Below are positions 11,360-23,631 of a stretch of DNA of 64,000 nucleotides, in pieces. The notes beneath the pieces were generated by a model. It was not told where the DNA came from. It searched no databases and saw only the letters and a program-made list of their open reading frames with translations. The translations under genes and the position numbers were made by a program. Source of the DNA: Sesamum alatum (taxonomy: Eukaryota; Streptophyta; Magnoliopsida; Lamiales; Pedaliaceae); the NCBI GenBank assembly GCA_034509735.1, contig JACGWO010000010.1, positions 16,195,193 to 16,259,192 of the forward strand, given 5' to 3'. The stretch's first letter is position 1, and every line of letters starts with the position of its first letter.

Positions 11360-12751
11360 ATGTCTTAGGATCCTTATTCAATTGACTGGTCACGCCTAAG
11401 AAGCCATACCTCACGGGAGGGCCCGACACTCTGGCTGACCTACGAAGGACTGGAGCGTTAGTGGTAACTATGGGCACAAACACGATAGGAGCCGGCGGTC
11501 TAGGTACCGTGGTTGGCTCCTCGTGAGGTGGCTCTACATGTTGGGCCTGGAGAGGCTGTCCAACATGTTGTGCCTCGCGAGGTTGCTCAATCCGTTGGGT
11601 ACTTAACCAAAAACCTCTTAGTGAGGTATCCGTAGCTTCTGGTGGTGATAACTGATTTGTCTCACTTGATTCCTTAAGGAGCAATGCATCACGTTGGATA
11701 TTCGTTGGAAAACCTTTTTCCAAAAACACTGCATTCCTCGAAATAAAGACCTTTTGTTCTGAGGGGTCATAAAAGTAATAATCTGCAGTTTCCTTTGGAT
11801 CTCCAACGAACCTGCACAAGCCAGATCTTGATTCTAACTTGTCTTCCACTAACCTCTTGACATATGCAGCGCTACCCACACTCTCAAGTATTTGTAAGAA
11901 GCAGGCTTGTCGTGCCATATCTCATATGGTAGTTGGATCACGGCCCTAGATGGCGCTAAGTTCAGTAACTTGGCTGCCATTTCCAGTGCGTAGCCCCAAA
12001 AAGACAAGGGCAGTTTGGTAAAACTCATCATGGATTGGACCATGTCTAATAGGGTTTGATTCCTCCTCTTAGAGACACCGTTCAACTATGGTGTCCCGAC
12101 AGGTGTCCACTCAGAGACTATACGAAGATAATCAAGAAACTCTCCACAAAGATACTCGCCACCTCGATCTGACCGTAGAATTTTAATTTTGCACCCTGTT
12201 TGGTTCCCAACTTCAAGTCAAAAGTCCTTAAAACTCACAAGAGTTTCAGACTTGTAACTCATCAGGTAAACATAATCATACCATGAGTGATCATCGGTGA
12301 AGGTTATGAAGTAAGAGAAACCATCTTTGGCTTGTGTTCTTAATGGTCCACACACGTCCGTATGGACCAAGTCCAACATAACTGTGGCAAGCTTACTTTG
12401 TCCTACGAAGGGCCTTTTTGGTTATTTTCCCTTTAAGGCAGGATTCACAGGTTGATAGGTTGTTCAAGTCCCCAACCTCTAGGTTATTTGTATATATCAA
12501 CCTTTTCATCCTTTTTGAGAGATGTGACCTAGCCTTGTATGCCACAATTGTGTGTTCTCGTGTTTATCTATTTTGCATTTGTCTTGAGCAGTCATAATAA
12601 AATTAGACTTTTGCAGAATGTAGAGGACGTTATTACGTGTACCAAGCAGATAAGTAATTCCACCTTTCATCAAATAAAAGCAATTTTTATTGATCGAAAA
12701 TTCATAACTACTATTGTCTAACAATGGAATGGAAATGATGTTTCTGATCAT
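11319..12751 (-). pseudogene. Integrase and GAG-pre-integrase of element B
   Basis: Pieces at 11319-11918, 11849-12085 and 12506-12751 on the minus strand. The pre-integrase part keeps LWHTRLGHIS (zinc-finger His pair). The C-terminal part keeps RRNQTLLDMVQSMM, LLNLAPSRA, PYEIWHDKPA and the YYFYDPSEQKVFISRN stretch, followed by a Pro-rich linker and the RRSARVS motif before RT. Several stops and frameshifts separate the pieces, and the DDE core at 12100-12430 is not open. Confidence 0.75.
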
Positions 12752-13095
12752 ACTACTACATACATAATAACAATATTCTAATTCTATCCTAACATGATCA
12801 CTAATTACTAAGCTGGCGTTTCCTACTTCTTCTGCAGCAACGGCCTTGCCATCGCCAAGCTTTAGGACTATTTCGCCTTACTTAGCTTTATGCTTCTTTC
12901 TAGCACCTGTGATTCATTACAAATGTTAGCTCTACAACCAGTATCCAATACCCAAGAGGCAGAGTTAGTGATCATATTAACCTCAACCACAATCGTACCT
13001 TGCTCGGAAAGGAATGTGGCTCAATCCCTCTTCCAATGCCCTTTCTCATGGCAATGAACGCATATGTCATTTGCCCTTGACTGTTGCATCGAGTC
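12752..13095 (-). pseudogene. Protease and zinc knuckle remnant of element B
   Basis: The minus strand shows the TNSASWVLDTG start of the copia protease near 12940-12975 and the YVPSMIKN-like stretch near 12740-12770. The zinc knuckle at 13030-13070 reads C-V-H-C-x4-H but the fourth ligand Cys is replaced by Asp followed by a stop. The solo LTR at 13096 separates this part from the rest of gag. Confidence 0.65.
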
Positions 13096-15093
13096 TGTTA
13101 GAATAGGTGATCGTGAAGCCAATCTGATTGGGCTAATGTAACTTATGTCTAAACGATTTTAGTGTTTTAATAAATTGTGATGAATAAGAAAGTGATATTT
13201 CATCTGGCTTATACTTTGTCTATGTTCACTTTGCTGCTTTATTATAACTGTTCACTGCACAAGCAAAGCCCACAGACTGAAATCACATTCCGGAAAACTG
13301 GAACTATGCATTGGATGGTAGGTTCATGAAATCAGTTTCGCCGAATCGGTCTAATATACTCCAAGTCAAGGAATCTTGAGACAGGGCATCGAGAATTCAT
13401 TTGAGACTTGCACTAAGCATCTGTTGTCGTGTTTCATCGACAAGTGATGAGGCTCATCCATGATGTGTTAGTGGGTCAACCAGCTAGGTAGCTGCTAACT
13501 GAGGTGACTCGCGGGAACCGTTATATGAAAGACCTTGAGTAGGGTCAGTCAAGTATGACCTGTGTTCCCGGTTCCAATAGTACATGTTGATCCTTGGACT
13601 TTGAGGGACTACTGAGTTCACCTGCACACCGTGCCTGTATCTTAGCTATGGCGAGAGGCTGCCAAGTCGTAGTTACTGAGTAGTCATAAGCCCTATCTAG
13701 TACGGTCAAAATGTGTAGCATGACAGTAGATCCCGAGAAAGGATCCATCTCCTGTCAGAGAGCTGACAGTGACATCTCACTTTACTCTGAGACTCGTCCC
13801 TTATAAATCTATGGCCACAGTAACTAAACAAAAGGGTAGGACCCCTGTGACGTTTAGTACGGACGAGGAAAGGCTTGGGTCTGAGATGGGCACCTACGTT
13901 TCCATGCCCCAGACCCTAAGTGGTGAGATTGCGGATTGAAGGATAATAGTATTGTAGAGCCTAAATGTTCACACCAAGTACATTCACCTAGTCTCTAGTG
14001 CCATGGACCGTTGCTAGACGGCCACCCATGGTAACGGATAAATTCCTGTCATAGGATGGTTGGGAATTCGACCAAGTCTAGTTGAGAGTGAACCTAAAGA
14101 GTCACACACAATCCGCACACATAAGGTATTTAATTTGGAATTAGATTTGGAGAGGTAGGACGATTAAATTAGATTTAATCGGTTTTCTTTTTCTTGGGAT
14201 GTTAATTCCTTTAATTAGATTAGGAGGAATTAACTGAATATATATAAATTGGATTTGTTGAAATTAATTATGTGGGCTTAAAATAAGTATTATTATTTAT
14301 TTTATTTATTTATAGCCCCATGGATTATTTAAATAGGATTTAAATATTCCATCAAATAAATGGATGGTTGAGATTAAAGGGAGAGATGAATGGCTAGGAT
14401 TGGTTTGACCAATCCAAGACCTAGTTTGACTAGGTCAAAATCCTAGTCAAATTAATATTCTAAAGTTGGAGTTTGAGGAGGAATATGATTCCTCCTCCAT
14501 AAATACTCCTAGGGTTTCACTTTAGAAGGTTGATGAGAATTCAAGAAAACACACACACACACACACACATCACTCTCTCGTCTCTTCCCTAGGCTCGGCC
14601 ACTCCCCCCTTTTCCCAAGGATTATTTTGGTTCTTTTGTTTTATATAATTGAACTTAAGGAGGATTGATCACGTTAATTCATAATGTTTGGTCGATCCAT
14701 CATCTCTAAATTATATACACTTGATTTTTCACTAGCACGGGGATTAATATATGTGGGCGGATTGCGTGTACGATTTAGAGGGTATCAATTCGAGATCTTG
14801 GTGCAAAACGGGGAACAACGCAAGTAGCGATTTGAAGACAAAACAACAACCGGGTAGGTTACTACGTTTTAGTACTTTCGGTTTCTACAACCCTATGGCC
14901 TCCATGATTTGTATGTTCTTTATTTTGTCATGAGATACACCAAATGCCCAGGAGGTTCAAGAGAACACGCCTTGAACGTGTTATTTTAATTCATGTTTAT
15001 GCATGCTTTAAATTTTGTAATTCTAATTTTTATATCGCGCTTCCGCATTTGCGCTCCTCCCGAGACGATCCACATGCCTACCATAGGCTTTCA
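13096..15093 (+). repeat. Solo copia LTR in element B gag, TSD GAGTC
   Basis: Starts TGTTAGAATAGG and ends GGCTTTCA; GAGTC flanks it at 13091-13095 and 15094-15098. Length 1998 bp. It contains the U3 hairpin block (about 14003-14036), TTGAC repeats and TATA-like box (14404-14507), a CA tract (14550-14568) and the GGTGCAAAACGGGGAACAA segment near 14800. No internal region is attached. It sits antisense to gag, 12 bp from the homologous position of the solo LTR in element C, but with a different target duplication and a clearly different LTR sequence, so it is a separate event. Confidence 0.95.
14404..14507 (+). promoter_or_regulatory. LTR promoter: TTGAC repeats and TATA-like box
   Basis: TTGACC and an inverted TTTGACTAGG / CCTAGTCAAA pair at 14404-14452, then CATAAATAC at 14499-14507. 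Same arrangement as in the other LTRs; function inferred. Confidence 0.5.
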
Positions 15094-15863
15094 GAGTCAA
15101 CCTTCCTCTTCCCCTTACCTTTTCCCACTTTGGCAATGGAACGCTCTTAACCTTTGCAATCATTGCGACAACCTTTCCCTTTCCCTTATTTCTTTTCCAA
15201 CGTCTGGCACCCTTGCCTTTTGTTTTGAAAGTTGATGCCTCTCCAATCAACATATAGATGGCCCAGACTTCTTGGTCGTTGCCTCGTATTGAACCAACAT
15301 ATTAATTAACTCATGTATGCCCTTGTCAAGTGCATTCATGTTGTAGTTAATAATAAATTGGTCGAAGGAGGCTGGGAGTGAGTGAAGGATCAAATCAATG
15401 TACGTCTCGTTATCGAGCCCTGCTTTGAGGTCTTCGAGCTTTTCCACCAAGGTAAGCATCTTGACCCCATGCTCATGTACAAAGGGTCCTTCGGTCATTT
15501 AGTTATAAAGAACGCCTTCGTAGCGACATACCTAGTATGCCGGTCTTGGATTGCATAGCAATCCTTCAGGCAATCCATTATGGAAGGAACGTCGTCTAGC
15601 CTCTCATACTGCTTCTGCATCTCATTAGTCATAGATGCTAGTATGAGGCTATGTACTTTCCGATTATCCTGGTGCCAAAGTTCGAACGTCTCACGTTCTT
15701 CTGGTGTGGATTCGTCCGACGAAGTGCGACAGAACGGCTTGTCCATGACATAGCCTTGGTTCTCATAATCTGGGACTATCCTCAAATTGTGCAACCAGTC
15801 ATTGTAATTTGTTCCATTAATTTTGTTTGTCTCAAGTATGGAGGATAATGGATTCTTAGACAT
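15094..15863 (-). pseudogene. gag of element B (UBN2-type), frameshifted
   Basis: Begins with ATG at 15863 (MSKNPLSSILETNKING). The first frame runs through NYNDWLHNLRIV, the STPEERETFELWHQDNRK stretch and RHTRYVATKAFF to about 15497. A frameshift then moves to the frame covering MTEGPFVHEHGVKMLTLVEKLEDL and INMLVQYEATTKKS down to 15247, followed by the Lys-rich tail at 15100-15240. The distal end and zinc knuckle are across the solo LTR. Gag would form the particle shell. The length without the LTR is close to that of gag in C, but the frameshift makes it inactive. Confidence 0.8.
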
Positions 15864-17860
15864 TGTTTTAAATCTACATTTACAATAAAGCATACAATCA
15901 GCAGAATAAAGTGGTGTTAGATAACAATTAAAAACTTGGACTTCAATCATTTAATGCTCCCACTATTTTACGAAATCGCACCACTCTCAAACGCTGTTTT
16001 TGGGAAACGTTTTCCTAGCGGGCTTGGGATCCACAACGAAATTTTCATACCCCCCTTTTACGATTCGCATGGAAAACAACTTTGTGGGAGGCATCACATA
16101 CCGTTCTCGTCCAATGAGATTCCCAAGATATTTTGCCTCACCCTTTTATGTGATCCCAAGGACTCCAAGCGAATCACGTTATTCAGGCGTTAGACCCAAC
16201 CCAATCAACCAAATCATAGCACTCACTGCTACCAACACGACTCGTGAGATAGGTAAAAAAAAATGTATTCACTTAGTTCACAACAAACGTTCATCTTATT
16301 TTCAGAACAGGAGACGTGCCACGACTCGTGAGACCACGTAACTGACTGAAACTAGCTTTCTCACTTTGTCATGGATGGAAGGCTTGGACGAACAACTAAG
16401 GTTCTCCATTTATTAAGGGTCTAATAATTTAGCTTGGTCCAACCAAGAGAGAGTTTTAAAAGACCGAGACCTCATCACACCACAAACATACATCTATGTA
16501 TAATATATTTGCATGCTATAGCAATAATATGATAAATAAATCATTCATCCATCAAATATGCCACATGCAAAATAAAGACTAGCACGCCCCTGTTGGATGA
16601 TCACAAGCCCAAATCCTTTGCGATCCACTTATCCCACAGTGGATCTATAGTCAATCTAGGGTTGGTCCTACAATATTACATTAAATAGTAGTAATGCATC
16701 AACACACTGATGGACCTTGCCTCTTTGTCCACTGGGCCCCCATGGTTATGGACCTCCGTGGAACTCCTTATAATCCTCCTTTTGGGCCATCCTTCATCTT
16801 CTTCATTTAATTAAAAAATAAAACCTCACAACTATTCTATTCTGATTACAACTTAAAAGAAACTCCAATGAACACCTGGGGGGAATATATTTGGAGGGAC
16901 ATAGAAGGCCTTATTATTCCAAGGCAACCAGAAAAGATAGAGGAAACAATAAAACAAGGCACACAGGCCCAACATAAAATAAACCATACATGCGGTCTAG
17001 CGCTTTGTGATCATCTGTTCTCATCAACGCAAATAGCATTTCACATAATCAAGTAATCATGCCATTCCCATAATCTCATGATAACCAATATCATAAAACG
17101 CATAAAAAATAACGCATAGATTCTTCACCAAAAAATTTTGACCATCGGTGCAACCGTGCAATTTTCTTGCTAGGAAATCCTTTCTTCATTATCTAAACAA
17201 TATTAAATTTTAGGTGGTTCCAAACCAAATCCAAACTAAAATATTTCTGAATGATGTCTTTTAAGAAAAACATGATGAAATAATCCAAGAAATAAACCCA
17301 AAAAAATAATTCTGAAAAACAACCACGAGAATGGAAAATGGGCAATGGTTGCTACAGCCGGCAGCAACCTGGCCGATCACGCGCTAGGCTCCCCTGCCTG
17401 CGTGCGCGCGAGCCTGGCCCCGCCTCCAACGCGTGCAGGCAGGCCTGATCTGCCGCATGCGCGCGCTGGCCGGGTGGCCGTGCACAGGCTCCCCTGTCTG
17501 TGCGCGCTACCCTACTGTGCATCCTGCGCGCGCAGTCGGCAGGCCGCACTCGCGCGCACTGGGAGCATTGGCTGAGCGCTCACGCGCGCACTAGACGCAC
17601 CTCCCGCTGTGCCCTACGCGCGCGCGGTCAGCCAGTGGCTACCACAGTTGCCGTTTTCTGTTTCCGTGGGTATTTCAACCCCGTTTTTTCTTCAAGAAAC
17701 AAAGAAAATATTTCAAGAAAGCAACAAATCCAAGATCCAAAATTACGTGCAAAATTAACGCATTAAACCCTAGTATATACGACATGCCATAAAATGTAAA
17801 TTAAAGCAACGTAAAACATGCTTTACACGTATAGCACATAAAATCCTAGGTCAATACACC
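15864..17860 (-). other. Long leader of element B
   Basis: About 2 kb without a supportable ORF. It keeps the two CACGACTCGTG palindromes (16236-16250 and 16318-16332) and the stem-loop at 16622-16645. A GC-rich, CpG-rich island at about 17355-17640 is open in several frames on both strands, but only because of its composition. The leader ends directly at the LTR; the primer-binding site has been lost in a deletion of about 20 bp. Confidence 0.7.
16622..16645 (-). promoter_or_regulatory. Leader stem-loop, element B
   Basis: Arms GATCCACT and AGTGGATC (8 bp, perfect) around a short loop. Same place in the leader as the stem-loops of C, D, E and H. Likely an RNA structure of the genomic transcript; role unknown. 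Confidence 0.6.
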
Positions 17861-19016
17861 GAAAGTGAGCGTGGATCGTCCCGGGAGGGAGCGCGAATGC
17901 GAAAGCACGATAATTAAAAAAACATGGAAATTAAATATGCTATAAACAGAAATAAAATACACGTTCAAGGGGTGTTCCCTTGAAGCTCCCGGGCATTTGG
18001 TGTATCTCATGAATAAGAAAACTAAAACATGCTACGTTAATGGTAGCCATAGGGTTGCAACGAAAGAAACACGTGACCTACCCGTTGTAGTTTTCTTCAT
18101 GCCGCTACACGCATTGTTCCACGTTTTGCCACCAAGATTCCAAATTAGGAACCCTCTAAATTGTCCACGCAATCCACCGGATCTTAATCCCCATGCAAGG
18201 AAGAAATCACGAGGAATATAGGAGGACAAATTGACCTAGCGTTATAAATTAACGTGATCGATTTGCCTAGAGTTCTCTTGTGTGTGTGTGCGCTAGAGAT
18301 CATTACCTTGTGTGTGTGTGTGTCTCTCTATGAGAATTTGTAGAAGTTGAATTCTCCTATTCCTCTTCAAACTCTCTTTAAGAGGCATAGGTTGACTAGG
18401 ATTTTGACCTAGTCAAATCCTTGTAAACTTAAGCCAAAGATTAAGTCAAACTTAATCTTGGCCATTGATGTCTCCATTTGGTCTCGTCCGTCCATCACTA
18501 GATGGATTTTATGGAATATTTAAAATCTAATTTAAAATAATCCATTGGGCTTTGAATAATTAAATAATTATTTTGAGCTCATTTTCTCAGTTTTAATAAA
18601 TTCTATTTATTAGTTAATTCCGTTTGATCTAATTATAAGAATTAATAATCCAAAAAAAGGGGAACCAATTAAATCTAATTAAATTGTTCTATCTTCCAGA
18701 ACTAATTCCAAATTAATTCATTCGTTAATGGTGGATTGTGTGTGTGACTCTTTAGGTTCATCCTCAGCTACATTTGGCTGAATTTCCAATCATCCTATGA
18801 TGGGAATTCGTCGATTACCATGGGTGACCGTCTAGCAACGGTCCGTGACACTAGAGACTAGGTGAATATTATGGCGTGAACATATAGGTTTTTTCAGTAC
18901 GCGTGTCCTTCCGTCTTCCCACCTCACAGATATAGTCTAGGGTGTGGCCCTTAGATGTCGGTACCCATTCTTGGCTAAAGATTTGGCTCGTCCACACCAA
19001 ACGTCACAGAGATCTC
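17861..19016 (-). repeat. 5' LTR of element B, left part
   Basis: Begins GAAAGTGAGCG (first T of the LTR lost with the primer-binding site) and matches the LTR at 8497 in order. It is interrupted at 19016 by element C and continues at 31031. The target duplication ATCTC lies at 19012-19016 and 31031-31035. TTGAC inverted repeats are present near 18391-18425. Confidence 0.88.
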
Positions 19017-19482
19017 TGAAAGATTGTGGATCGTCCCGGGAAATAGCGCGAATGCAGAAGCGCGGTATAAAATTAAATAACAAAAATATAAACATGCTTT
19101 TACGTAAAAATAAAGAACACGTTCAAGGGGTGTACCCTTGAAGTTCCTGAGCGTTTGGTGTATCTCATGAATTAAAAGCATAGAAACAATCATGGAGGCC
19201 ATAGGATTAAAAATAAAAGAGGGACGAAAAGTAAATCGGGACCTACCGATTATCGTTTTCGTCTTCTAACCGGTACTCGCGTCGTTCCCCGATTTGCACC
19301 AAATCCCGTATATGAGATTCTCCAAATTGTGACACACAATCCACCCACGTATCTTGAACGTTGTGCTAGTGAACGAACAAGTATATTGGAGAGAGGATGG
19401 ATCAATCACACGTTATTAATTTAACGGGATTAATCCTCCTATGTTCAATTGTTCAAGAACAAAAGAACAAGAAAATAATAGT

Positions 19483-19518
<36 letters not shown>

Positions 19519-21007
19519 CGGAAGAGAGGAGAGAGAGCACGAGAGATAGTGTGTGTTGGAGTTTCATCATCTCTCTTATGGTGAGGGGCTAGGACTATAT
19601 ATAGAGGAGGAGTTTAATCCTCTTCAAACTCCAACTCTAAAGAAGACTATTTTGACTAGGATTTTGACCTAGTCAAAGTCCTAGTCAAAGTAGTAATTTG
19701 ATCTAGTCAAATTAATCCGAGCCATCCATCTTTCCTTTTTAATCTCAACCATTAATTTAATTTATTGGAATGTTTAAAAACTATTTAGATATTCCAAAGG
19801 GCAATAAATAAATATAATAAATATAAATATTTATTCTAGACCTATTAAATTAATTTTCTAATTAATCTAATTTATTAGATTAATCCCTTTTATCTAATAA
19901 AAGGAATTAATTCTCTCCAAGAAAATAAAGGACCCGATTAAATCCAATTTAATCATTCCATTTCTCCAAATATTTAATTCTAAATTAAATGCTTAATGTG
20001 TGTGGATTGTGTGTGACTCTTTAGGTTCACCTTTCAGCTAGACTTGGTCGGATTCCTAGAATCCGCCCGTTACCATGGGTGGCCATCTAGCAACAGTCCA
20101 TGGCACTAGAGACTAAATGAATATTTGGGGATGAACATTTAGGCTCGAACAGTACACTTGTCCTTCCATATACGGTCTCACTACTTAGGGTCTAGGGCAC
20201 GGAAATTGCAGGTACCCATTTTGGACCTAAGTGTCGGTCTGTCCTTACTAAACGCCGCCTGGGAAACCTTCCCTTCTGTTCAGTTACTGTGGCCACAGAT
20301 TTTAGGGACAAGACACAGGGCATATGTGAGACTCAACTGTCAATACCTTTTGACAGGAGACAGATCCTTTCTTGGAAACTACTGTCACTCTATACACCGG
20401 AAGTGCACTAGACATGGCTTATGACTACTCAAGTGCTTTTTTGGCAATCTCTCACCATATCTAAGATACAGCCCTGATATACAGGTAAACTCAGTAGTTC
20501 CTCAAGTCAAAGGACTTGACCTGTACTGTCGGAACCGGGAACACTCATCATACCTAGCCGACCCTACTCAAGGTCCTCCGTAAGACGGTTCCTGTGAGTC
20601 ACCTCAGTCAGCTGCTCCCTAGCAGGCTAACCCACTAACATTGCTTAGACGACCTTAATCACTCGTTGATGAAATACGACAGCAGATGCTTAGTACAAGT
20701 CTCAAGGGGAATCTCAGTACCCATTTTTTAGATTCCTTAACTTGGAGATTTTCGGACTAATTCGGCGGGACTGATTTCATGGACCTACCTCCAAGCGTAG
20801 TCCCAGTCCCCGAACTACGTTTTTAGTCCGTGGGCTTTGTTTGCGTAGTGAACAGATATGTAATGCAGATAAAGTGAACACAAACAAAGTAATGCCAAAT
20901 GAATTTCACTTCTTTATTCATTAATAATTTATCAAATCCCTGAAATTGTCTAGACATAGGTTACATTTTGCCTGCCAAGATAGGCTACATGGTCACCTAT
21001 TCTAACA
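19017..21007 (-). repeat. 3' LTR of element C
   Basis: TGAAAG to TCTAACA on the plus strand, 1991 bp, directly followed by the polypurine tract. Contains an AG microsatellite at 19486-19516, longer than the one in its partner LTR (29548-29569), and the U3 hairpin block around 20070-20105 with two changes. Confidence 0.95.
19596..19715 (-). promoter_or_regulatory. LTR promoter of element C (3' copy)
   Basis: On the minus strand, TTGAC inverted repeats (about 19645-19715) precede a TATATATA box at 19596-19603. The matching copy in the 5' LTR would drive the element. Confidence 0.55.
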
Positions 21008-21025
21008 ATCTCCCACTTGACCTTA
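21008..21025 (-). other. Polypurine tract of element C
   Basis: Coding strand reads TAAGGTCAAGTGGGAGAT directly next to the LTR; primes plus-strand synthesis in LTR retrotransposons. Confidence 0.8.
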
Positions 21026-22084
21026 AAGCCAATCGCCCATATGTCTAATCTCCATCTTCTCAAGATGTTGTGTATGAGCGCTCTGCGACATAGGCTTTGT
21101 CAGCGGCTCTGCTGTGTTGTCTGCTGAGTTGACTCGATCCATCCGAACGTCACCTCTTCCTACAATTTCTCTTAGAAGATGGTAGCATCTAAGAATGTGT
21201 TTGGAACGGTGATGAGATCTCGGTTCCTTTGCTTGCGCTATTGCACCGTTGTTATCACAAAAGATGACAACAGGCTCGGCGATGCTAGGCACCACACCAA
21301 ACTCTTGGATGTAGTTTCTCATCCAAACCACTTCCTTGGCAACTTCTGAAGCTGCTATGTATTCGGCCTCAGTGGTGGAGTCAGCAGTGGTTGATTGCTT
21401 GGAACTGTTCCAAGCCACTACTCCTCCATTGAGCTTGAATACATAACCCGATTGAGACTTGGCATCATCGTCATCAGACTGGAAGCTAGCGTCGCTAAAG
21501 CCTTCCAGGATCAGTTCTCCATTGCCATAGACTAAGAACATTTCCTTAGTCCTCCTTAGGCGCTTAAGGATGCCCTTAACAGCATTCCAATGTGCCTCTC
21601 CTGCATAAGACTGATATCTACTTGTCACGCTCAAAGCGTAAGCAATGTCAGGCCTGGTGCAGTGGACCGCATATTGGATGCTACATACGGCAAAAGCATA
21701 AGGGATGACTTTCATCCTTTGAAGTTCCTCATCAGTCTGTGGGGACTGTTTCTTGGATAACTTGATCCCATGCCTCATAGGAAGGAATCCTCGTTTGGAG
21801 TTGTCCATCCGATATCTCTTTAGGACTTTCTCCATATACGAGTTTTGGGTGAGCCCTAACATCCTTTTAGATCTGTCCCTGACAATCTGGATGCCTAGGA
21901 TGTAGGAGGCTTCACCCAAGTCCTTCATGGAAAACTGGGTTGATAACCATGCTTTTGTGTCACCCAACATTCTAACATCATTACCTATGAGTAGAATGTC
22001 ATCCACATAAAGCACTAGGAACACTATAGAGCTCGCACTAACCTTCTTATACACAAGGGTCGGATTCATTTTTGATGAAGTCAT
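21023..22084 (-). CDS. RT C-terminal half and RNase H of element C (open, partial)
   Basis: A 353-residue open stretch. It starts inside RT with the catalytic YVDD at residues 26-29, then the thumb region with LSTQFSMKDLGEASYILGI. RNase H follows, with FSDASFQSDDDD (first catalytic Asp), SSKQSTTADSTTEAEYIAASE (catalytic Glu), VVIFCDNNGAI (catalytic Asp) and the terminal HHRSKHI stretch. It ends near the polypurine tract as expected for copia pol. These enzymes copy element RNA to DNA and remove the RNA strand. The start is an internal Met; the N-terminal RT is in another frame at 22155-22409, so the polyprotein is broken. Best-preserved RT/RNase H of the window. Confidence 0.88.
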   Translation of the reverse strand: MTSSKMNPTLVYKKVSASSIVFLVLYVDDILLIGNDVRMLGDTKAWLSTQFSMKDLGEASYILGIQIVRDRSKRMLGLTQNSYMEKVLKRYRMDNSKRGFLPMRHGIKLSKKQSPQTDEELQRMKVIPYAFAVCSIQYAVHCTRPDIAYALSVTSRYQSYAGEAHWNAVKGILKRLRRTKEMFLVYGNGELILEGFSDASFQSDDDDAKSQSGYVFKLNGGVVAWNSSKQSTTADSTTEAEYIAASEVAKEVVWMRNYIQEFGVVPSIAEPVVIFCDNNGAIAQAKEPRSHHRSKHILRCYHLLREIVGRGDVRMDRVNSADNTAEPLTKPMSQSAHTQHLEKMEIRHMGDWL

Positions 22085-22445
22085 AGCCCCGTATCACTTT
22101 ATCAAAGCGAATCTTCCAACTTCGGGATGCTTGTTTGAGGCCATAGATGGACTTCTAGAAACGACAGACCTGTTCTTCTCCAGTGACTGTGAAACCCTCC
22201 GGCTGATCCATATAGATCTCTTCCTCAACGAAACCATTGAGGAAGGCCGTTTTCATGTCCATCTGCCATATCTCATAGTCATACCATGCTGCTATGACGA
22301 GCAGGATCTGAATGGATTTAGCTATGGTTACCGGCGAGTAGGTGTCCTCAAAATCGACCCCGGGTCGTAGAGTGTACCCCTTAGCTACTGGCTTAGCCTT
22401 AAAAGTCATGACTTCTCCATCAACGCCAAGTTTGCGCTTGTAGAC
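22085..22445 (-). pseudogene. RT N-terminal part of element C
   Basis: The piece at 22155-22409 on the minus strand covers PVAKGYTLRPGVDFEDTYSP, IAAWYDYEIWQMDMKTAFLNG and FVEEEIYMDQPEGF, the standard copia RT start. A stop after the QVCRF stretch and a break near 22410-22445 separate it from both the integrase linker and the catalytic half. Confidence 0.8.
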
Positions 22446-23631
22446 CTACTTACAACCAATTGGCTTAACACCTTTCGGTGGATCTACAAGTATCCAGACT
22501 TGGTTCTCGTTCATGGAATCCATTTCGATTTTCATGGTCTCAAGCCATTTTTCGGAGTCGATGTCAGACATCGCTTCTCCGTATGTCTTAGGATCGTTAT
22601 CCAGCAGACCGGTCGTATTTAGAAAGCCATATCTCACTGGAGGTCTGGACTCTCTAGTAGACCTACGGAGAACGGGAACATCAGTGGTGACTGTGGGCGC
22701 GGACTGTATAGGAGCTGGCAGTTCAGGTACCGGGGCTGGCTGTTCCTGAGGCTGTCCTTCATGCCTAGTATGTTGGACTTCTCGAGGTCGGTCAGCCCTT
22801 TGGGTATCTATCCTAAATCCTCTAAGCGAGGAATCTGCGGCTTCCTCTGATGACTGGTTTCCATCACTTGATTCCTCAAGGATCAGTTCATCAGGTTGGA
22901 TATCCTCTGGAAAGCCTTGTTCTAAGAACACTACATTCCTTGAAACAAATACCTTTTGTTCCAAGGGGTCATAAAAGTAATAACCCGCAGTTTCTTTAGG
23001 GTATCCAACAAACCTGCATAAGCTAGACCTGGATTCTAGCTTATCTCCCACTAACCTCTTGACGTATGCGGGGCTACCCCACACTTTCAAGTAATTGTAA
23101 GATACAGGCTTGCTGTGCCATATCTCATATGGCGTTTGGGTCAATACACTGGTTGGCGCCAAATTTAACAACTTGGCCATTGTTTCCAATGCGTAGCCCC
23201 AAATGGACAAGGGCAATTTGGTAAAACTCATCATGGATCGAACCATGTCCAACATGGTTCGATTCCTCCTTTCAGAGACACCATTCAATTTTGGTGTCCC
23301 GGGAGGTGTCCATTCTGATATTATACCATTTTTTTTAGATAATTAAGGAACTCGGTACTAAGGTATTCTCCGCCTCGGTCTAACTGTAGGACTTTAATAT
23401 TGCAGTTGGTTTGGTTCTCCACTTCAAGTTTGAATTCTTTAAACCTCTCAAGAGCTTCAGACTTGTACCTCATCAGGTAAACATAACCATACCGTGAATG
23501 GTCATCGGTAAAGATTATGAAGTAGGAGAACCCACCTCGGGCCTGCGTCCTTAGTGGTCCACATACGTCTGTATGGACCAAGTCCAACAAACCTGTGGCA
23601 AGCCTGCTTTATCCTACAAGGGGCTTCTTGG
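22446..23631 (-). pseudogene. Integrase of element C with C-terminal linker
   Basis: Two open pieces. 23321-23590 holds LVHTDVCGPLRTQARGGFS (first catalytic Asp) and FTDDHSRYGYVYLM, then the second Asp in LQLDRGGEYLS, where relatives have RSD. A frameshift in an A-run near 23330 follows. 22446-23288 holds the Glu in NGVSERRNRTM, LLNLAP, PYEIWHSKP and YYFYDPLEQKVFVSRN, then a linker rich in Glu/Pro and the RRSTRESRPPVRYG motif. Integrase would insert the cDNA with 5-bp target duplications, matching the TSD lengths seen here. Confidence 0.85.

Noticed and set aside
17840..17870. Primer-binding site of element B
   Set aside because: The GCTCTGATACCA found at C, D, E and H is absent; the leader joins the LTR directly.
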